A stretch of 64,000 bases of DNA, taken from Pseudarthrobacter naphthalenicus. GTDB taxonomy: Bacteria; Actinomycetota; Actinomycetes; Actinomycetales; Micrococcaceae. A program made the position numbers and the translations under genes. The notes under the pieces are model-generated. The model was not told the DNA's origin. It ran no database searches and was given only the letters and a program-made list of their open reading frames with translations. The DNA is taken from positions 62,001 to 126,000 of the forward strand of contig NZ_JARESG010000011.1 in assembly GCF_029076445.1 (NCBI RefSeq), read 5' to 3'. This document shows positions 50,353-59,366 of this stretch, piece by piece. Within the stretch, counting starts at the first letter, position 1, and each line of letters opens with the position of its first letter.

Positions 50353-52533
50353 ATGGTCGATACCCAGAACGCCGCCCTTCTTTCCGCTTCCCCTGACTTG
50401 CCGTCCACCACCAAGGCCCAGGCGCTGGAAGTCCTCCGCGAACTGGTGGGGCATCCGGAAGCGGGATTCCACGACGGCCAGTACGAGGCGATTGAGGCAT
50501 TGGTCGACGGCGGCCGCAGGGCCCTGGTGGTCCAGCGCACCGGCTGGGGAAAATCGGCTGTGTACTTCGTGGCGTCACTGCTGCTCCGGCGCCGCGGCGC
50601 CGGACCCACCCTGATCGTCTCGCCCCTGCTCGCCCTGATGCGGGACCAAGTAGCTGCAGCCGCCCGCGCGGGCGTGCGTGCCGTGGCCATCAACTCGGCG
50701 AACCAGCTGGAATGGGATTCCGTACGCGAACAGCTGGCCGCCGACGAGGTGGACGTCCTGCTCGTCTCCCCGGAAAGGCTCACCAACCCGTCCTTCCGCG
50801 AGAACCAGTTACCCGAGCTCATCCGGCGCACCGGCCTGCTGGTCATTGACGAGGCCCACTGCATCTCCGACTGGGGCCACGACTTCAGGCCGGATTACCG
50901 GCGCATCGCGGACCTGATCACGCAACTTCCGGACTCGGTGCCCGTCCTGGCCACCACCGCCACGGCCAACTCGCGCGTGGTCCACGATATCGAGGAACAG
51001 CTCGGCGCCGGTGTCCTGACCATCCGCGGCACGCTGGGCCGCGATTCCCTCCGGCTGGGCGTCCTCACCCTCCCCGACTCGCGCCAACGCCTGGGCTGGC
51101 TTCTGACCCACCTTGGCGACCTCCCCGGCAGCGGAATCATCTACACGCTGACCGTTTCTGCAGCGGAGGATACCGCGCGGCTCCTCGCTGAGGCGGGGCA
51201 CGAGGTCCAGGCCTACACCGGCCGGACAGACCCCGCGGACCGGGAGCGTGCCGAGCAGCTGCTGAAGGACAACCAGGTCAAAGCGCTCGTAGCCACCTCG
51301 GCGCTCGGCATGGGCTTTGACAAGCCGGACCTGGGTTTTGTGGTTCACCTCGGCGCGCCGTCCTCTCCGGTGGCGTATTACCAGCAGGTGGGCCGTGCAG
51401 GCCGTGGCGCGGCGGATGCCGACGTGCTGTTGCTCCCCGGGTCCGAGGACCGCGATATCTGGCAGTACTTTGCAACGGCGTCCATGCCGTCTGAGGAGAA
51501 GGCCACGGCGGTGCTGACGGCACTGGCCGAAGCGGGGTCCGCTGTTTCCACAGTTGCCTTGGAAGCACGGGTGGACCTCCGCCGCACGCCGCTGGAGCTG
51601 TTGCTGAAGGTTCTGGCGGTGGACGGTGCGGTGGAGCGCGTGGGCGGCGGGTGGCGTTCCACCGGGAAACCGTGGGTCTATGACGCCGAGCGCTACAGCA
51701 GGATCGCCGAGGCCCGGGTGGACGAGCAGGACTCCATGGTGATTTACCAGGACACTGCCGGTTGCCGGATGGAGTACATCACCTCCGTCCTTGATGACGA
51801 GACGGCGCACGCCTGCGGGCGCTGCGACAACTGCGCCGGCCGCTGGTTCCCGGCCGATATTACCGCCGAGGCCACGGCAGCAGCGGGCCAGACCCTGAGC
51901 AGGGCCGGGGGTGTCCTGGAAGCACGGCTGCAGTGGCCCAGCGGCATGGACCGACTCGGCGTACCCGTGAAGGGCAAGATCAAAGCAGATGATGGGCTTG
52001 CCGATGGCCGCATCCTGGCACGGCTCACCGACCTGGGGTGGGGCGGGGCATTGCGGGAGCTCTTTGCCGCCGGCGCGGCGGACCGGCCGGTGGACCCGGC
52101 CATGCTCCAGGCCTGCGTTCAGGTCCTGCGCGAATGGGCCACCGGAGATGCCCGTACCCCGGGCTGGAGCGGCGCGGGACGGCCGGCGGCGATCGTCAGC
52201 ATGCCGTCCCGGAGCAAACCCGAATTGGTCCGCTCCCTGGCACAGGGGATCTCGGAAATCGGCAGGATGCCCTATCTCGGGGAACTGTCTCTTGGCCACG
52301 GCGGACCTACGGGAACCCGGGGCGGGAACAGCGCCTACCGGCTGGCGGGGGTCTGGGACCGTTTGGTTGTGGGACCCGACCTCGAGGCAGCGGTGGCGGC
52401 GCTCCGTGGCCAGGGCGTGATGCTGATCGACGATCTGGTGGATAGCCGGTGGAGCCTTACTGTCGCCGGACGCGCCCTGCGCCAGGCCGGAGCGGGCGCT
52501 GTTCTTCCGCTGGTCCTGGGGCAGGCGGGGTGA
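50353..52533 (+). CDS. recQ: RecQ-family ATP-dependent DNA helicase
   Basis: 726 aa. Walker A TGWGKS (63-68), DEAH box (166-169) followed by the aromatic-rich loop CISDWGHDFRPDYRRI, second RecA lobe with QVGRAGRG, and the zinc-binding cysteines of the RQC region in AGCRMEY and CGRCDNC. The HRDC domain is absent; instead there is an unusual C-terminal extension of about 200 residues with MPSRSKPELV-like segments. It resembles the RecQ variant common in actinobacteria. Start at 50353 lacks an SD. The last 77 bp overlap the convergent MFS gene. Confidence 0.92.
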   Translation: MVDTQNAALLSASPDLPSTTKAQALEVLRELVGHPEAGFHDGQYEAIEALVDGGRRALVVQRTGWGKSAVYFVASLLLRRRGAGPTLIVSPLLALMRDQVAAAARAGVRAVAINSANQLEWDSVREQLAADEVDVLLVSPERLTNPSFRENQLPELIRRTGLLVIDEAHCISDWGHDFRPDYRRIADLITQLPDSVPVLATTATANSRVVHDIEEQLGAGVLTIRGTLGRDSLRLGVLTLPDSRQRLGWLLTHLGDLPGSGIIYTLTVSAAEDTARLLAEAGHEVQAYTGRTDPADRERAEQLLKDNQVKALVATSALGMGFDKPDLGFVVHLGAPSSPVAYYQQVGRAGRGAADADVLLLPGSEDRDIWQYFATASMPSEEKATAVLTALAEAGSAVSTVALEARVDLRRTPLELLLKVLAVDGAVERVGGGWRSTGKPWVYDAERYSRIAEARVDEQDSMVIYQDTAGCRMEYITSVLDDETAHACGRCDNCAGRWFPADITAEATAAAGQTLSRAGGVLEARLQWPSGMDRLGVPVKGKIKADDGLADGRILARLTDLGWGGALRELFAAGAADRPVDPAMLQACVQVLREWATGDARTPGWSGAGRPAAIVSMPSRSKPELVRSLAQGISEIGRMPYLGELSLGHGGPTGTRGGNSAYRLAGVWDRLVVGPDLEAAVAALRGQGVMLIDDLVDSRWSLTVAGRALRQAGAGAVLPLVLGQAG

Positions 52534-54001
52534 CTGTCTGACGTCCAAGATCTGCGTGGCCTGACCGGCTGAGTTCCGGATCGCCGGGACGGCTGACTTC
52601 CGCGCCGGCCTGTCGATGCAACGACAGGCTGTCCGCGGTGCTCAAGAGCATCAGGACTGCCATGGTCAGGAACGCGCCACGGAACGGCCCGGCGGCATCC
52701 GCATCAAAAACCGTTACACCGTCGAAGACGCGGATGAGCAGCGCGCCCACAGCGATGCCGGAACCGGCGGCCAGCTGAACCAACGTGGCTGACACCGAAT
52801 TGGCGGACGTCAGCTGCGCGGGCACAATGTCCGCGTACTGCACCGAGGCGTAAGCCGAAAAGCCGATCGAGCGGAAAGCCCCGCTGCACACAAGCACGGC
52901 GAAAATCAGGGCCTGCGGAGTGTCAGGGGTGAGCAGGGCACACAACGCGAAGGTGACCGCGGACGCCAGCGAGCCCAGGACCAGCATGGCGCGGAAACCG
53001 AAGCGGCGGATCAGCGGTGTGGTGGCAGGTTTGATGCCGATGTTGCCGATGAACACAGCCGCCACCATGATCCCGGCATGCAGCGGGGACCAGCCGAAGC
53101 CCGTCTGGAACATCAGCGGCAGCAGGAAAGGGACAGAGCTGATGGTCAGCCGGTACACAAAACCGCCCGTGGCCATCGCCCGGAACGTCCGGGTGCGAAA
53201 CACCGAAAGATCAAAGAGCGGGTGTTTGGCGCGCCTCATCCACAGGACCGCGCAGACGAGGGCGGCCAGGCCCGCCAGCGCTGAGATCGTGGCCCATGGC
53301 CCGTCCGGGTGGGCCGTTGCCAACTCCAGGCCCACCACGAGGGAGCCCACTCCCGCGGTGGTGAGGACCAGCCCCAGCCAGTCCAGCCTCCGCCCCGGAT
53401 CCCCGGGAACAGCCGGAACAATCCTCAATGCCGTGATGAAGGCGGCCGCTCCCAGGGGCAGGTTGATGAGGAAGATCCAGTGCCAGGACAGATACGTCGT
53501 GAGGGCACCGCCGACGAGCGGAGCGAGCACCGGCGCCAGCAATGCAGGCCATACCAGGAAGGCCGTCGCGCGCAGCAGTTCAGATTTGGGGGTGCCGCGA
53601 AGCACCAGGAGCGTTCCCACCGGCACCATCATGGCCGCGCCGGCGCCCTGCACAATCCGGCTGACAGTGAGCACCGCCAGGTCGGGGCTCAGTGCACAGG
53701 CCAGCGACGCGAGCGTGAAAAGGGTGATGGCCAGGCAAAAGACCTTCCGCGCACCCACACGCTCCGCGGCCCAGCCGCTCAAGGGGATCCCCATCGCCAC
53801 GGTCATGAGGTAGGCGGTCATGGTGATGTTCACGTCCGCGGGGGGTACGCCGAAGTCGCCTGCGATGTTGGGGATGGCGGTGGTGAGGATGGTGCCATCC
53901 AGAAATTCCATAAAGAGCGTGGCCGCAACCAACAGCGCCAGGCGCGGATTCCACGCGGGGCTTGTGCCGGGTTCGGGCGCCGGGACGGTGCTTGATGCCA
54001 T
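52457..54001 (-). CDS. MFS drug exporter, DHA2 (EmrB/QacA) family
   Basis: 514 aa with 14 predicted membrane helices. Motif C/D2-type start LFMEFLDGTILTTAIPNIAGDFGVP and the loop motif GWAAERVGARKVF, typical of proton-coupled multidrug efflux. AGGA 6-7 nt before the ATG at 54001. The C-terminal 60 residues are hydrophilic and overlap the end of recQ on the other strand. No repressor is adjacent. Confidence 0.88.
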   Translation of the reverse strand: MASSTVPAPEPGTSPAWNPRLALLVAATLFMEFLDGTILTTAIPNIAGDFGVPPADVNITMTAYLMTVAMGIPLSGWAAERVGARKVFCLAITLFTLASLACALSPDLAVLTVSRIVQGAGAAMMVPVGTLLVLRGTPKSELLRATAFLVWPALLAPVLAPLVGGALTTYLSWHWIFLINLPLGAAAFITALRIVPAVPGDPGRRLDWLGLVLTTAGVGSLVVGLELATAHPDGPWATISALAGLAALVCAVLWMRRAKHPLFDLSVFRTRTFRAMATGGFVYRLTISSVPFLLPLMFQTGFGWSPLHAGIMVAAVFIGNIGIKPATTPLIRRFGFRAMLVLGSLASAVTFALCALLTPDTPQALIFAVLVCSGAFRSIGFSAYASVQYADIVPAQLTSANSVSATLVQLAAGSGIAVGALLIRVFDGVTVFDADAAGPFRGAFLTMAVLMLLSTADSLSLHRQAGAEVSRPGDPELSRSGHADLGRQTVTPPAPGPAEEQRPLRPGAGRVRRQ

Positions 54002-54138
54002 CCCATTATCCTGCCATCGCCGGGCCGCCCGTCGCCCATGGAAGTGGCAGTTGATGTCGTCATGAAGGCTCAAAAGACATCTGCTGCTGCCCAGTTGGGC
54101 GAGGAGGGTGCAACAGACCCAGGCGCGGGGACGCAAAA

Positions 54139-54161
54139 GGCCCCGGTCCAGGACCGGGGCC
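54139..54161 (-). terminator. Terminator of tRNA-Ser(GCU)
   Basis: GGCCCCGGTCC / GGACCGGGGCC stem with a minimal loop, 6 nt after the tRNA on the minus strand, followed by TTTTGCG. Confidence 0.75.
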
Positions 54162-54166
54162 AAACG

Positions 54167-54254
54167 CGGAGACGGGGGGATTTGAACCCCCGGTGGAGTT
54201 GTGCCCCACACTTCATTAGCAGTGAAGCCCATTCGGCCGCTCTGGCACGTCTCC
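54167..54254 (-). tRNA. tRNA-Ser (anticodon GCU)
   Basis: 88-nt class II tRNA: acceptor GGAGACG/CGTCTCC, discriminator G, CCA not encoded. Anticodon loop CTGCTAA in stem CTTCA/TGAAG gives GCU (reads AGC/AGU). Long variable arm and T-arm GGGGGTTCAAATCCCCC are present. Confidence 0.95.
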
Positions 54255-54311
54255 AATTGCTATTCCTAGCCCACCAAGGATACGCAGAACCGGGCACCGA
54301 GCGCAAAACGG

Positions 54312-54376
54312 CCAACGCGGGGTCACTCCACGCCAATAAAAGGCTGGTTATCGGGCGGAAAGTGACCCCGCGTTGC
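54312..54376. repeat. Palindromic hairpin repeat, copy A
   Basis: 14-bp perfect arms (54314-54327 and 54361-54374) carrying GGGTCACT / AGTGACCC, with an inner CGCC...GGGCG stem. The same element occurs at 59287-59351. It separates tRNA-Ser from the GNAT gene and may also stop transcription from the GNAT operon. Confidence 0.75.
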
Positions 54377-54377
54377 T

Positions 54378-54905
54378 TCAGGCCGCCGGCTGCGCGGGGC
54401 GGACCATCCTGATTTCGCGGAGACCTTCCCAGTCCGCGATGGTGTCCTGGGCGCCGTCGGGCGTAAAGCCGAGCCGGGTGTAGAAGCCGATGGCCTTGCG
54501 GTTGTCTGCCGCAACCCACAGGCTGGCCGCCCTCCCACCAAGGGCGGCTTCGAGCAGGCGGCGGCCCAAACCCAGGCCCTGGTGCGATGCCAGAAGATAA
54601 AGTCCCCACAGTTCCAGATCACCGGAGGACGACGGCGGAGGGCCCTCCGGGGAACCGGAAGCGGGCTCCCGCCGGATGCCGGCGAATCCCACCACCACGC
54701 CGTCGTTGCACGCCACCCAGGCCTCCGCGGGTTCAGGCCGGTCCAGAAGCTGCTGCCACAGCGCCAGCCGGCCGGCCGGATCCACGGCAGCCAGGAAGGC
54801 ATCGGACAGCATGCCGCGGTACGTTTCCTGCCAGCAGCGGACGTGGACCTCTGCCAGGCGTGCAACGTCTGCCGGCCCCGCCCGCCGCACGGACAAGCCG
54901 GGCAT
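54378..54905 (-). CDS. GNAT-family N-acetyltransferase
   Basis: 175 aa, complete GNAT fold: SVRRAGPADVARLAEVH start, beta strands VVVGFAGI and LELWGLYLLA, acetyl-CoA loop HQGLGLGRRLLEAA, and the C-terminal ADNRKAIGFYTRLGFTPDG strand. Substrate unknown. Its ATG shares one base with the stop of the prolyl oligopeptidase gene (TGATG), so the two are translationally coupled. The hairpin repeat follows within 2 bp of its stop. Confidence 0.88.
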   Translation of the reverse strand: MPGLSVRRAGPADVARLAEVHVRCWQETYRGMLSDAFLAAVDPAGRLALWQQLLDRPEPAEAWVACNDGVVVGFAGIRREPASGSPEGPPPSSSGDLELWGLYLLASHQGLGLGRRLLEAALGGRAASLWVAADNRKAIGFYTRLGFTPDGAQDTIADWEGLREIRMVRPAQPAA

Positions 54906-57247
54906 CAGCCGCCAGCCAGGGCACGCCAGAGGAAGTGCTGGCTCCGGGCCTGCAGCGCGGCAGCCTGCCGGTTGTCCGACGCCCCGGCGTGACCGCCCTC
55001 CAGCGACTCGTGGAACCAGACGTTCCGGATCCCCATGGCCTCCATGCGGGCGGCCATCTTGCGCGCCTGGACCGGGCCAACCCTGTCATCGGAGGTGGCA
55101 GTCCAAATGAACGTCTCGGGGTACTCCACGCCGTCCCGGAGCAGGTGGTACGGCGAGAACGTCCTGATGTACTCCCATTCCTCCGGCACGTCAGGGTCGC
55201 CGTATTCAGCAATCCACGAGTGCCCGGCGGAGAGCTTGGTGTAGCGGCGCATATCCAGCAGGGGGACCCCGCAGGAGACTGCCCCGAACAGTTCCGGGTA
55301 GCTGGTGAGCATGTTGCCCACCAGAAGCCCGCCATTGGATCCGCCCACGCAGCCCAGCCGCTCGCGGGAGGTGACGCCGCGGGACACGAGGTCCCTGGCC
55401 ACCGCCGCGAAGTCCTCGAAGGCCCGGTGCCGGTTCTCCTTCAGCGCGGCCCGGTGCCAGCCCGGCCCGTACTCGCCGCCGCCGCGGATGTTGGCCACCA
55501 CATACACGCCGCCGCGGGAGTGCTGCGGCTCGCCGGCATCGCCGGTCACGGCCGTCCGGCGCTCCAGCCAGGCGCGGCCCACCGTCCCGCTGTAGGCCGG
55601 GGTGCGGGAGACTTCGAAGCCGCCATAGCCGGAGAGCTGGGTGGGGTTTTGGCCGTCCAGGACCAGGCCGCGGGCGGCCACCTGGAAGTAGGGAACGCGG
55701 GTGCCGTCCGCGGACACCGCGAAGTGCTGCTCGACTTCGTAGTCGGCCTCGTTAAAGAACGACGGCGATGCCTTCACCTGGGCGTGCCGGCTCACTACGC
55801 CGGTGCTTACGGCGGGAGTGCTTACTTCGGCAGCGCTCCCGGGAGCAGCCCGCTCCAGCGTTCCGCGCATCAGCGTGCTGGGGGTGGTGAAGCCGGTGGC
55901 GACCAGCCAGAAATCGTCGCCCGCACCGCCGTCGGCCGGGCCTTCATCCTCATCATCCACGGCGTAGGCATTGACGTCGTGCAGCGGCGCGCAGGCATCC
56001 AGCAGGGAGGAAGCCCACGCTCCGGAAGCAGAGTCGGTTACAGCCCCGCCAGCCGAGACAGCAGGGGCGGAGGAGGCCGGCATGGAAGGATCCAGGACCC
56101 GGATTTCGGACGAGACGTCGCGCAGCAGGTTCAACAGCAGGAAGTTCCGTGTCCAGCTCCAGGACTGCAGCGATGTGTGCGCATCCGGGGAAAACAGCAC
56201 CAGCAGGTCCCGTGACCCGGCCAGGTAGTCGTCGAACTTGGCGGCCAGCAGCGAGCCGGCGGGATAGGTTTCGCCGTCAAGGGCCCAGTCCTGCTGCGGC
56301 CGAAACAGCAGCCACTCGCGGTGCGCGCTGAGGTTCACGTCGGTGGGCGCCTCGATCTCCACCCATGTGTCAGCGGACCGGACGAAGGTGCTGCGGTTGT
56401 AGAAGTCGACGTAGTCCACGGCGAACGTTCGCTCGAACCCGGGGGTGGAATCGTGGGCCACCACGGCCATCATGTGGGCCTCGGGGACCTCAAACAAAGG
56501 GGAAGCCGCGCCAAGGGCTTCGCCGCGCCGCAGTGTGACGGCGGTGCGGGCATATCCGGACGCCGTGCGCGGCAGGTCCTCCGCCGTGGAGGCGACCAGC
56601 AGGGTGTCCGCGTCCAGCCAGGAGACGTTGCCCTTCGCCGTCGGCAGGTCAAAACCGCCGGCTGCCGGGTCCACAAAGGTTCGGGTGTCCACGTCGAACT
56701 CGCGGTAGCGGTTGGCGTCGCCCCCGTCGGGGGAGAGCGCCACCAGCGCCTGACGGTACGGTGCGCCGGTTTCCGGGCGCAGGAACGTGGCCCCGTGGAA
56801 CACCCACTCCACCCCCTCGGCGGCGGCCAGTGCATCCACATCCAGCAGCACATCCCACTCCGGGGAGTCGGTCAGGTAGCTTTCCCACGTGGTGCGGCGC
56901 CACAGCCCCTTGGGGTTCGCACGGTCCTTCCAGAAGTTGTAGTACCAGTCGCCGCGCTTGCCCACCATGGCGATCCGGTCGGTGGAGTCCAGCACTTCGA
57001 GGATGCGTCCCTCGAGGACCGCGTACTCAGCGTCCTCCAGGAGATCCTCGGTACGCGCATTCTGTTCCCGGACCCAGGCCAGGGGATCCTCGCCGTAGAT
57101 ATCCTCCAGCCAAACGTTCTCATCGGGAGGCTCCGGCGCGACCCCCGGCGCAACCCCCGGCCCAACCCCTGACGGGACAGTTCCGGTGGGCGTGGGGGTG
57201 GAAGCGGACGATGAACCGGGCGCTTGATCAGCTGCAGTGGTGGTCAT
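54905..57247 (-). CDS. Prolyl oligopeptidase family serine peptidase (S9A)
   Basis: About 780 aa, cytosolic-type. An N-terminal Pro/Gly/Ala/Ser/Thr-rich segment, then the seven-bladed propeller from PPDENVWLEDIYGEDPLAWV, and the C-terminal alpha/beta-hydrolase with nucleophile Ser in GGSNGG, catalytic Asp in TATSDDRV and His in LEGGHAGA. The family cleaves short proline peptides. I start at 57247 (MTTTAADQ), with weak GGGG upstream; another ATG three codons before it is possible. It is coupled to the GNAT gene. Confidence 0.93.
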   Translation of the reverse strand: MTTTAADQAPGSSSASTPTPTGTVPSGVGPGVAPGVAPEPPDENVWLEDIYGEDPLAWVREQNARTEDLLEDAEYAVLEGRILEVLDSTDRIAMVGKRGDWYYNFWKDRANPKGLWRRTTWESYLTDSPEWDVLLDVDALAAAEGVEWVFHGATFLRPETGAPYRQALVALSPDGGDANRYREFDVDTRTFVDPAAGGFDLPTAKGNVSWLDADTLLVASTAEDLPRTASGYARTAVTLRRGEALGAASPLFEVPEAHMMAVVAHDSTPGFERTFAVDYVDFYNRSTFVRSADTWVEIEAPTDVNLSAHREWLLFRPQQDWALDGETYPAGSLLAAKFDDYLAGSRDLLVLFSPDAHTSLQSWSWTRNFLLLNLLRDVSSEIRVLDPSMPASSAPAVSAGGAVTDSASGAWASSLLDACAPLHDVNAYAVDDEDEGPADGGAGDDFWLVATGFTTPSTLMRGTLERAAPGSAAEVSTPAVSTGVVSRHAQVKASPSFFNEADYEVEQHFAVSADGTRVPYFQVAARGLVLDGQNPTQLSGYGGFEVSRTPAYSGTVGRAWLERRTAVTGDAGEPQHSRGGVYVVANIRGGGEYGPGWHRAALKENRHRAFEDFAAVARDLVSRGVTSRERLGCVGGSNGGLLVGNMLTSYPELFGAVSCGVPLLDMRRYTKLSAGHSWIAEYGDPDVPEEWEYIRTFSPYHLLRDGVEYPETFIWTATSDDRVGPVQARKMAARMEAMGIRNVWFHESLEGGHAGASDNRQAAALQARSQHFLWRALAGG

Positions 57248-57320
57248 GCGCCCCATCCAAACAACATCTCCGGCCGGCAAGCAAGTCAAACGCTCGTCAA
57301 AGGCCCAGGGTTCGGGCGGA

Positions 57321-57326
57321 TACTCT
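57321..57326 (+). promoter_or_regulatory. -10 box of leaderless FAD/NAD(P)-binding gene
   Basis: TACTCT, then 7 nt, then the GTG at 57334. Confidence 0.45.
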
Positions 57327-57333
57327 GGATTCC

Positions 57334-59259
57334 GTGGGTAAATCGACGAGCATCCGGGCAGCCATCATCGGCGCAGGCCCCCGGGGTACCAGCGTTCTGG
57401 AGCGTCTGCTCGCCCACGCCGCCACCCTCAGCGGCTCCGTCGCCGTCCACCTCGACGTCATCGACCCTCATCCGGCAGGCCCGGGGCATGTCTGGCAGCC
57501 GGCGCAGTCCCGGCTGTACCTCATGAACACCCAGTCCTTCTACCCCACGGTGATTCCCGAAGACCCCCGGCTCCCGGCGCCCCTGGCGGGCGCCACGTTC
57601 GACCAGTGGCGTGCCCGCCAGCGGACCGATCCGTCGCCCTCCCTGACGCCGGAGGAACTGGAGGAGCTGGCCGTCCTCGAATCCCGTGACTTTCCGAGCC
57701 GTGCACTGTACGGCCGCTACCTTCGCTGCACCGTGGAGGAACTCCTCGGAAGGCTGCCCGACGGCGTCACTGTCGCTTTTCATGAGACGGCGGCTGAGTC
57801 GGTGCACCGGACGGGGGACGCGTTCGACGTCGGACTCGGCAGCGGCGGTTCGCTCACGGTGGATTCCGTGGTCCTCGCCCTCGGGCACATCCCGTCCCGG
57901 CTCAACCTGGAGCAGCGCGAACTCCAGGCCTCGGCCGGCCAGCTGGGCCTGCGCTACCTCCCGCCCGCCGTGCCCGCCGACGTGGACTGGTCCGCCATCC
58001 CGGCCGGCGAGCCCGTCCTGGTCCGCGGCATGGGCCTGAACTTCTTCGACGCCATGGGCCAGCTCACCGAGGGAAGGGGCGGGAAGTTCACCGACGCCGG
58101 CGCGGGGCTGGAGTACCAGTCGTCCGGCCAGGAACCGCTCATCATTGCCGCCTCCCGCAGAGGTACCCCCTACCGAGCCAAAGCTGCGCTGGACGGTTAC
58201 TACCCGTCGTCGGTCACGTTGCGGTACCTGACCGAAGCGGCGCTGGAGCGGTTCGCGGCCGCCGGCATCCTCCCCGGGTTCGACCACGACCTCTGGCCGC
58301 TGCTGCACCGTGACACCCTCTGGGCCTACTACTCCACCCTGGTGCGCTCGCAGCCGGGTGCCGTCCCGGACGTGCCGGCGTTCCTGGCTGCCCTGGATGA
58401 GGCCATGCGGCCGCACGCCCACAGTTCGACCAACTGGGAAGACGCGGTGGAGAGTGTGCTGGCCGTGCACGTCGGTCCGCGGCACCGGCTGGACCTGCTG
58501 GGCCTTGCATCCCCTCTCGCGGGCCGGTCGTTCCCGTCGCGCGCGGACCTGGACGCCGCCGTCGTCGATTACCTCCTCGATGACGCCCGCCGCTCCGCAC
58601 TGGGTGAGCAGGACCCGGTCAAAATGGCCATCGGGGCGCTGCACCGCGGGCGGGCGGTGCTGAAGACGGCAGTGGCCGACGGCGGCATTACCGACGAGTC
58701 CTGGGTGGCCGGCCTGCGGGGCTGGTTTGAGTCGTTCGTGGAGGGCCTGGCCAGCGGGCCGCCCGCGCTGCGCGCTGAACAGCTGGCTGCACTGGCGCGC
58801 GCGGGGGTGGTGAGCTTTGTGGGCCCCGATCCCCGGTTCAGCGTGGACCGCCGGGCACGCCGCTTCACCGCCGTCTCGCCATGGGTGGGCGGCCAGCCGG
58901 TAACCGCGACAACGATGGTCGAGGCCCTGGCACCGGCCAACCGGGTTGCCGCCAACGATTCCCCGTTGCTGCAGCAGCTCCTCGACGACGGCCTGGTGCG
59001 TCCGCGGCTGATGATGACGGCGGAGGGTGCCCCGGTGGAGGCGACCGGCCTGGACGTCAGGCCGCATCCGTACCGTCCCGTGGCGGCCAACGGCTCCGTA
59101 ACGGACGGTTTGTACGTTCTGGGCCTGCAGCTTTCCGCCACCCAGTGGGGCACGGCCATTGCCGCCGAAGCGGTCCAGCCCGGCGGACCCGTCTACGCCA
59201 GCGGGCAGCGGACCCTCCGCGATGCCGACGAAATCGCGCAGGCCATCCTGGGCGCGTAG
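57334..59259 (+). CDS. FAD/NAD(P)-binding protein of the FAD-NAD(P)-binding_9 (lysine/ornithine hydroxylase-like) family
   Basis: 641 aa. N-terminal dinucleotide site RAAIIGAGPRGTSVLERLL with the GxGPxG pattern, HPAGPGHVW, an ATG-like VLALGHIPSRL motif and a C-terminal LYVLGLQLSATQWG segment. This family (pfam13454) is widespread in actinobacteria but has few characterised members. No membrane segment. GTG at 57334 has no clear SD and a TACTCT -10 nearby, so I choose it over the long upstream open frame, which is antisense to the peptidase gene. Divergent from the peptidase gene by 86 bp. Confidence 0.82.
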   Translation: MGKSTSIRAAIIGAGPRGTSVLERLLAHAATLSGSVAVHLDVIDPHPAGPGHVWQPAQSRLYLMNTQSFYPTVIPEDPRLPAPLAGATFDQWRARQRTDPSPSLTPEELEELAVLESRDFPSRALYGRYLRCTVEELLGRLPDGVTVAFHETAAESVHRTGDAFDVGLGSGGSLTVDSVVLALGHIPSRLNLEQRELQASAGQLGLRYLPPAVPADVDWSAIPAGEPVLVRGMGLNFFDAMGQLTEGRGGKFTDAGAGLEYQSSGQEPLIIAASRRGTPYRAKAALDGYYPSSVTLRYLTEAALERFAAAGILPGFDHDLWPLLHRDTLWAYYSTLVRSQPGAVPDVPAFLAALDEAMRPHAHSSTNWEDAVESVLAVHVGPRHRLDLLGLASPLAGRSFPSRADLDAAVVDYLLDDARRSALGEQDPVKMAIGALHRGRAVLKTAVADGGITDESWVAGLRGWFESFVEGLASGPPALRAEQLAALARAGVVSFVGPDPRFSVDRRARRFTAVSPWVGGQPVTATTMVEALAPANRVAANDSPLLQQLLDDGLVRPRLMMTAEGAPVEATGLDVRPHPYRPVAANGSVTDGLYVLGLQLSATQWGTAIAAEAVQPGGPVYASGQRTLRDADEIAQAILGA

Positions 59260-59286
59260 GAGCTTAAACCAACGCGTGAACCTTAA

Positions 59287-59351
59287 CCAACGCGGGGTCA
59301 CTTTACGCCCGAAATCCTCTCCGGATTGGGCGCGAAGTGACCCCGCGTTGG
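59287..59351. repeat. Palindromic hairpin repeat, copy B
   Basis: 17-bp perfect arms (59287-59303 and 59335-59351), inner stems CGCCC/GGGCG and AATCC/GGATT. Same outer sequence as copy A at 54312-54376 but with different paired bases inside. It lies in the convergent gap between the FAD protein and the nuclease gene and may serve both as terminator. Confidence 0.8.
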
Positions 59352-59366
59352 CCTAATGCGAAGGAG

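Noticed and set aside
50202..50864. N-terminal extension of the phosphohexomutase frame
   Set aside because: Antisense of the start of recQ; homologous sequence begins at the GTG at 50201.
56761..57333. N-terminal extension of the FAD/NAD(P)-binding gene
   Set aside because: It is the antisense of the prolyl oligopeptidase; the nucleotide-binding motif starts right after the GTG at 57334.
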